64,000 nucleotides of DNA from Parabacteroides sp. PM6-13 (lineage in GTDB: Bacteria > Bacteroidota > Bacteroidia > Bacteroidales > Tannerellaceae). A model generated the notes under the pieces. That model was not told the DNA's origin. It saw only the letters and a program-made list of their open reading frames with translations, and did not search any database. A program made the translations under genes and the position numbers. Position 1 is the stretch's first letter; every line of letters begins with the position of its first letter. Of this stretch, positions 62,427-64,000 are shown in pieces. The stretch lies in the NCBI RefSeq assembly GCF_029892605.1, contig NZ_JARXWF010000001.1, positions 372,001-436,000 on the forward strand, written 5' to 3'.

Positions 62427-63018
62427 GCCATATCGTTATATAGACCCCGACTATACCTATACCGACCCCAAGACCGGTATATTAAGAAATCTGGCGAATG
62501 TTACGGATTACGATACATTGGTACTCGTAGAAAGTGGCGCAGTAGCAAAACGGATAAGTGAATTAGAATCCAAACCGTTCAAAATCAAAGATTCGACAGC
62601 CTTATTTGTTATCCATAGGTATCTGTTTCAGGATATTTATTCATGGGCCGGAGAAATGCGAACGGTAGAGATTAGTAAGGGAGGAAAGCCTTTCTTCCCG
62701 CTTAGTCATTTTCACAGGGCATTACCTTTTATCGACACGCTTATCTCTGAATTCCTGAAAATCGCCCGGAACGATAAACCGCAGTTGGCTCATAAACTCG
62801 CTGAAATCCTTGATCATATCAATTTTCTACATCCGTTTCGTGAAGGCAACGGACGCACCCAACGTGAGTTTTTGCATTTGCTTGCATTGGAAAAAGGAGT
62901 GAAACTCAATCTCAATCCACCGGACAATGCTGATATTTACGAGCGTTATATGTCTGGAACTATTAACGGAGATCTGGAGCAATTGGAGAGATTGATACTG
63001 GAGATTATTACAAAATAA
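62419..63018 (+). CDS. Fic family AMP-transferase toxin
   Basis: The 199-residue Fic protein has the signature HPFREGNGRTQR beginning at His138, with catalytic His and the phosphate-binding GNG. Earlier parts (FQDIYSWAGEMRTVEISKGG) match the Fic flap region. Fic enzymes transfer AMP, or another nucleotide part, to target proteins. With its VbhA-like partner it forms a class I toxin-antitoxin module. The target is unknown. It ends 17 nt before the DUF5020 gene. Confidence 0.9.
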   Translation: MSEPYRYIDPDYTYTDPKTGILRNLANVTDYDTLVLVESGAVAKRISELESKPFKIKDSTALFVIHRYLFQDIYSWAGEMRTVEISKGGKPFFPLSHFHRALPFIDTLISEFLKIARNDKPQLAHKLAEILDHINFLHPFREGNGRTQREFLHLLALEKGVKLNLNPPDNADIYERYMSGTINGDLEQLERLILEIITK

Positions 63019-63035
63019 TTAGAATAAATAACAAT

Positions 63036-63746
63036 ATGAAAAGATTCTTTATTGCCTGTTCGCTGTTTCTCATCTCTTTTGGGATGTATGCCCAGAATTT
63101 GCAATTACATTTCGATCCGCGGCATGGTATTCATGGTGACAAGATCTCCGACACCAATTTCTTTACGGCTACCTTCGAGATGTTCAAACCCGACAAATGG
63201 GGCTCTACGTTTATGTTTGTCGACCTCGACTTCAACCAGAGCCGGGGGAATATCGGAACCGCCTATCTGGAGATTGCCCGCGATTTCAGCTTTGGTAAAT
63301 GTCCGATCATGGCGCATATCGAGTTCAACGGTGGGGTGGGCAATGCGAATAGCTTCGGATTCAGCATTGAGAATGCTTACCTGGTGGGTGTATCGTATGC
63401 CACAAACCTGAAAGGAGCAAACCTCAGCACCTATCTTGCCTACAAATACAACGCCTTTGAAAAGGTGAGCAATGACATACAGTGGACAGCTACCTGGGGC
63501 ATCAATTTCCTAAACGACAAACTGACCTTTGCCGGATTCCTCGATATCTGGACACAGAACAAAAACAAAACACACGCGCCAGGCAAAAGCGGCAAAGAGA
63601 TCGTATTGCTGACCGAACCGCAATTATGGTATAACGTGACCGATCATCTCTCTTTTGGTACCGAAATCGAAATCAGCAACAATTTCTTACTGCGAAAAGA
63701 CAAAGCCTATATCAACCCAACAATCGGGGCTAAGTGGAACTTTTAA
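63036..63746 (+). CDS. DUF5020 outer-membrane protein (Tsx-like)
   Basis: The 236-residue exported beta-barrel has the signal peptide MKRFFIACSLFLISFGMYA and a run of amphipathic strands up to the aromatic C-terminus TIGAKWNF. The family resembles the nucleoside-specific channel Tsx. The next gene is a purine permease, which supports a nucleoside or base uptake role. The specificity is not shown. Confidence 0.85.
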   Translation: MKRFFIACSLFLISFGMYAQNLQLHFDPRHGIHGDKISDTNFFTATFEMFKPDKWGSTFMFVDLDFNQSRGNIGTAYLEIARDFSFGKCPIMAHIEFNGGVGNANSFGFSIENAYLVGVSYATNLKGANLSTYLAYKYNAFEKVSNDIQWTATWGINFLNDKLTFAGFLDIWTQNKNKTHAPGKSGKEIVLLTEPQLWYNVTDHLSFGTEIEISNNFLLRKDKAYINPTIGAKWNF

Positions 63747-63761
63747 AAACAACATCCTATC

Positions 63762-64000
63762 ATGAAACACTTCATCGAGAAGACATTTCGTCTGACAGAG
63801 AATAAAACAACCATTCGCCGGGAGGTAATAGCGGGGCTGACCACCTTCCTGACCATGTCGTATATACTGATTGTCAACCCAAGCATTCTCTCAACCACTG
63901 GGATGGACCGGGAAGCGTTGTTTACGGCAACGGTCCTCTCGACGGTATTGGCAACGCTGGTGATGGCCTTCTATGCCAAACTACCGATTGCTTTGGCACC
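63762..64000 (+). CDS. NCS2 family purine permease, 3' end outside the window
   Basis: Only the first 79 residues are present. They begin MKHFIEKTFRLTENKTTIRR and continue to the first membrane helices (GLTTFLTMSYILIVNPSIL), the AzgA/PbuG-type opening of adenine or hypoxanthine transporters. It starts 15 nt after the DUF5020 gene, so both are probably one unit. The frame is open to the window end. Confidence 0.85.
   Translation, partial: MKHFIEKTFRLTENKTTIRREVIAGLTTFLTMSYILIVNPSILSTTGMDREALFTATVLSTVLATLVMAFYAKLPIALA

Noticed and set aside
63747-63761. A purine riboswitch before the permease
   Set aside because: The gap is 15 nt and holds only a ribosome site.

Overview
The window is chromosomal DNA of a member of the Bacteroidales, most likely Parabacteroides or a close relative. 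The evidence is many promoters of the Bacteroides type (-7 TAnnTTTG with an upstream TTG), the type IX secretion translocon SprA together with a type IX cargo protein, a hybrid two-component sensor with an AraC-type output, a GH109-type oxidoreductase, and several families seen mostly in this order (DUF5020, DUF5053). The genus is inferred from gene content, not from a database match.

Layout. 1-2036: 3' part of a secreted protein with an HEGGH zinc-peptidase motif. 2037-3431: no convincing gene, but three different long hairpin repeats. 3432-4112: a DUF4160/DUF2442 pair. 4195-7097: rplM-rpsI-rpsB-tsf with promoter, structured leaders and a strong terminator. 7148-12585, minus strand: a DUF486 membrane protein, aspartate aminotransferase, RibBA, an LptF/LptG permease and a START-like protein. 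12810-12883: tRNA-Met(CAT). 12881-17309: an AT-rich island beside the tRNA, with a compact minus-strand operon (WYL regulator, small protein, PD-(D/E)XK nuclease-like protein, RNase J-like beta-CASP hydrolase, duplicated-domain protein) and a broken ATP-binding regulator gene at its far edge. This is the best candidate for an undescribed system. 17424-23507: a 1710-residue type IX secreted serine endopeptidase and a lone receiver protein. 23843-29990: a KamA-like radical SAM enzyme with a DUF2148 partner, the hybrid sensor and pyrH. 30285-36258: glmS, glyS, an FKBP lipoprotein and a GH109-like lipoprotein.

36259-38353: another repeat-rich region. Two direct copies of a 217-bp structured element flank a DUF5053 gene and a possible small gene. 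38354-46953: GH2 glycosidase, metallophosphoesterase lipoprotein, tadA, two tandem DUF1254-type lipoproteins, a YraN-like protein, a YjbR-like protein and a biotin ligase. 47067-60152: dxs, trkA, trkH, ruvA and the very large sprA. 60494-64000: pckA, a Fic toxin with a VbhA-like antitoxin, a DUF5020 outer-membrane protein and the start of an NCS2 purine permease.

Most genes are housekeeping: translation, riboflavin, isoprenoid, amino-sugar and nucleotide synthesis, potassium uptake and gluconeogenesis. The surface theme is type IX secretion (SprA and one cargo) plus glycan enzymes. The accessory theme is the WYL/nuclease island, the Fic module, the DUF4160/DUF2442 pair and the hairpin repeats between genes.
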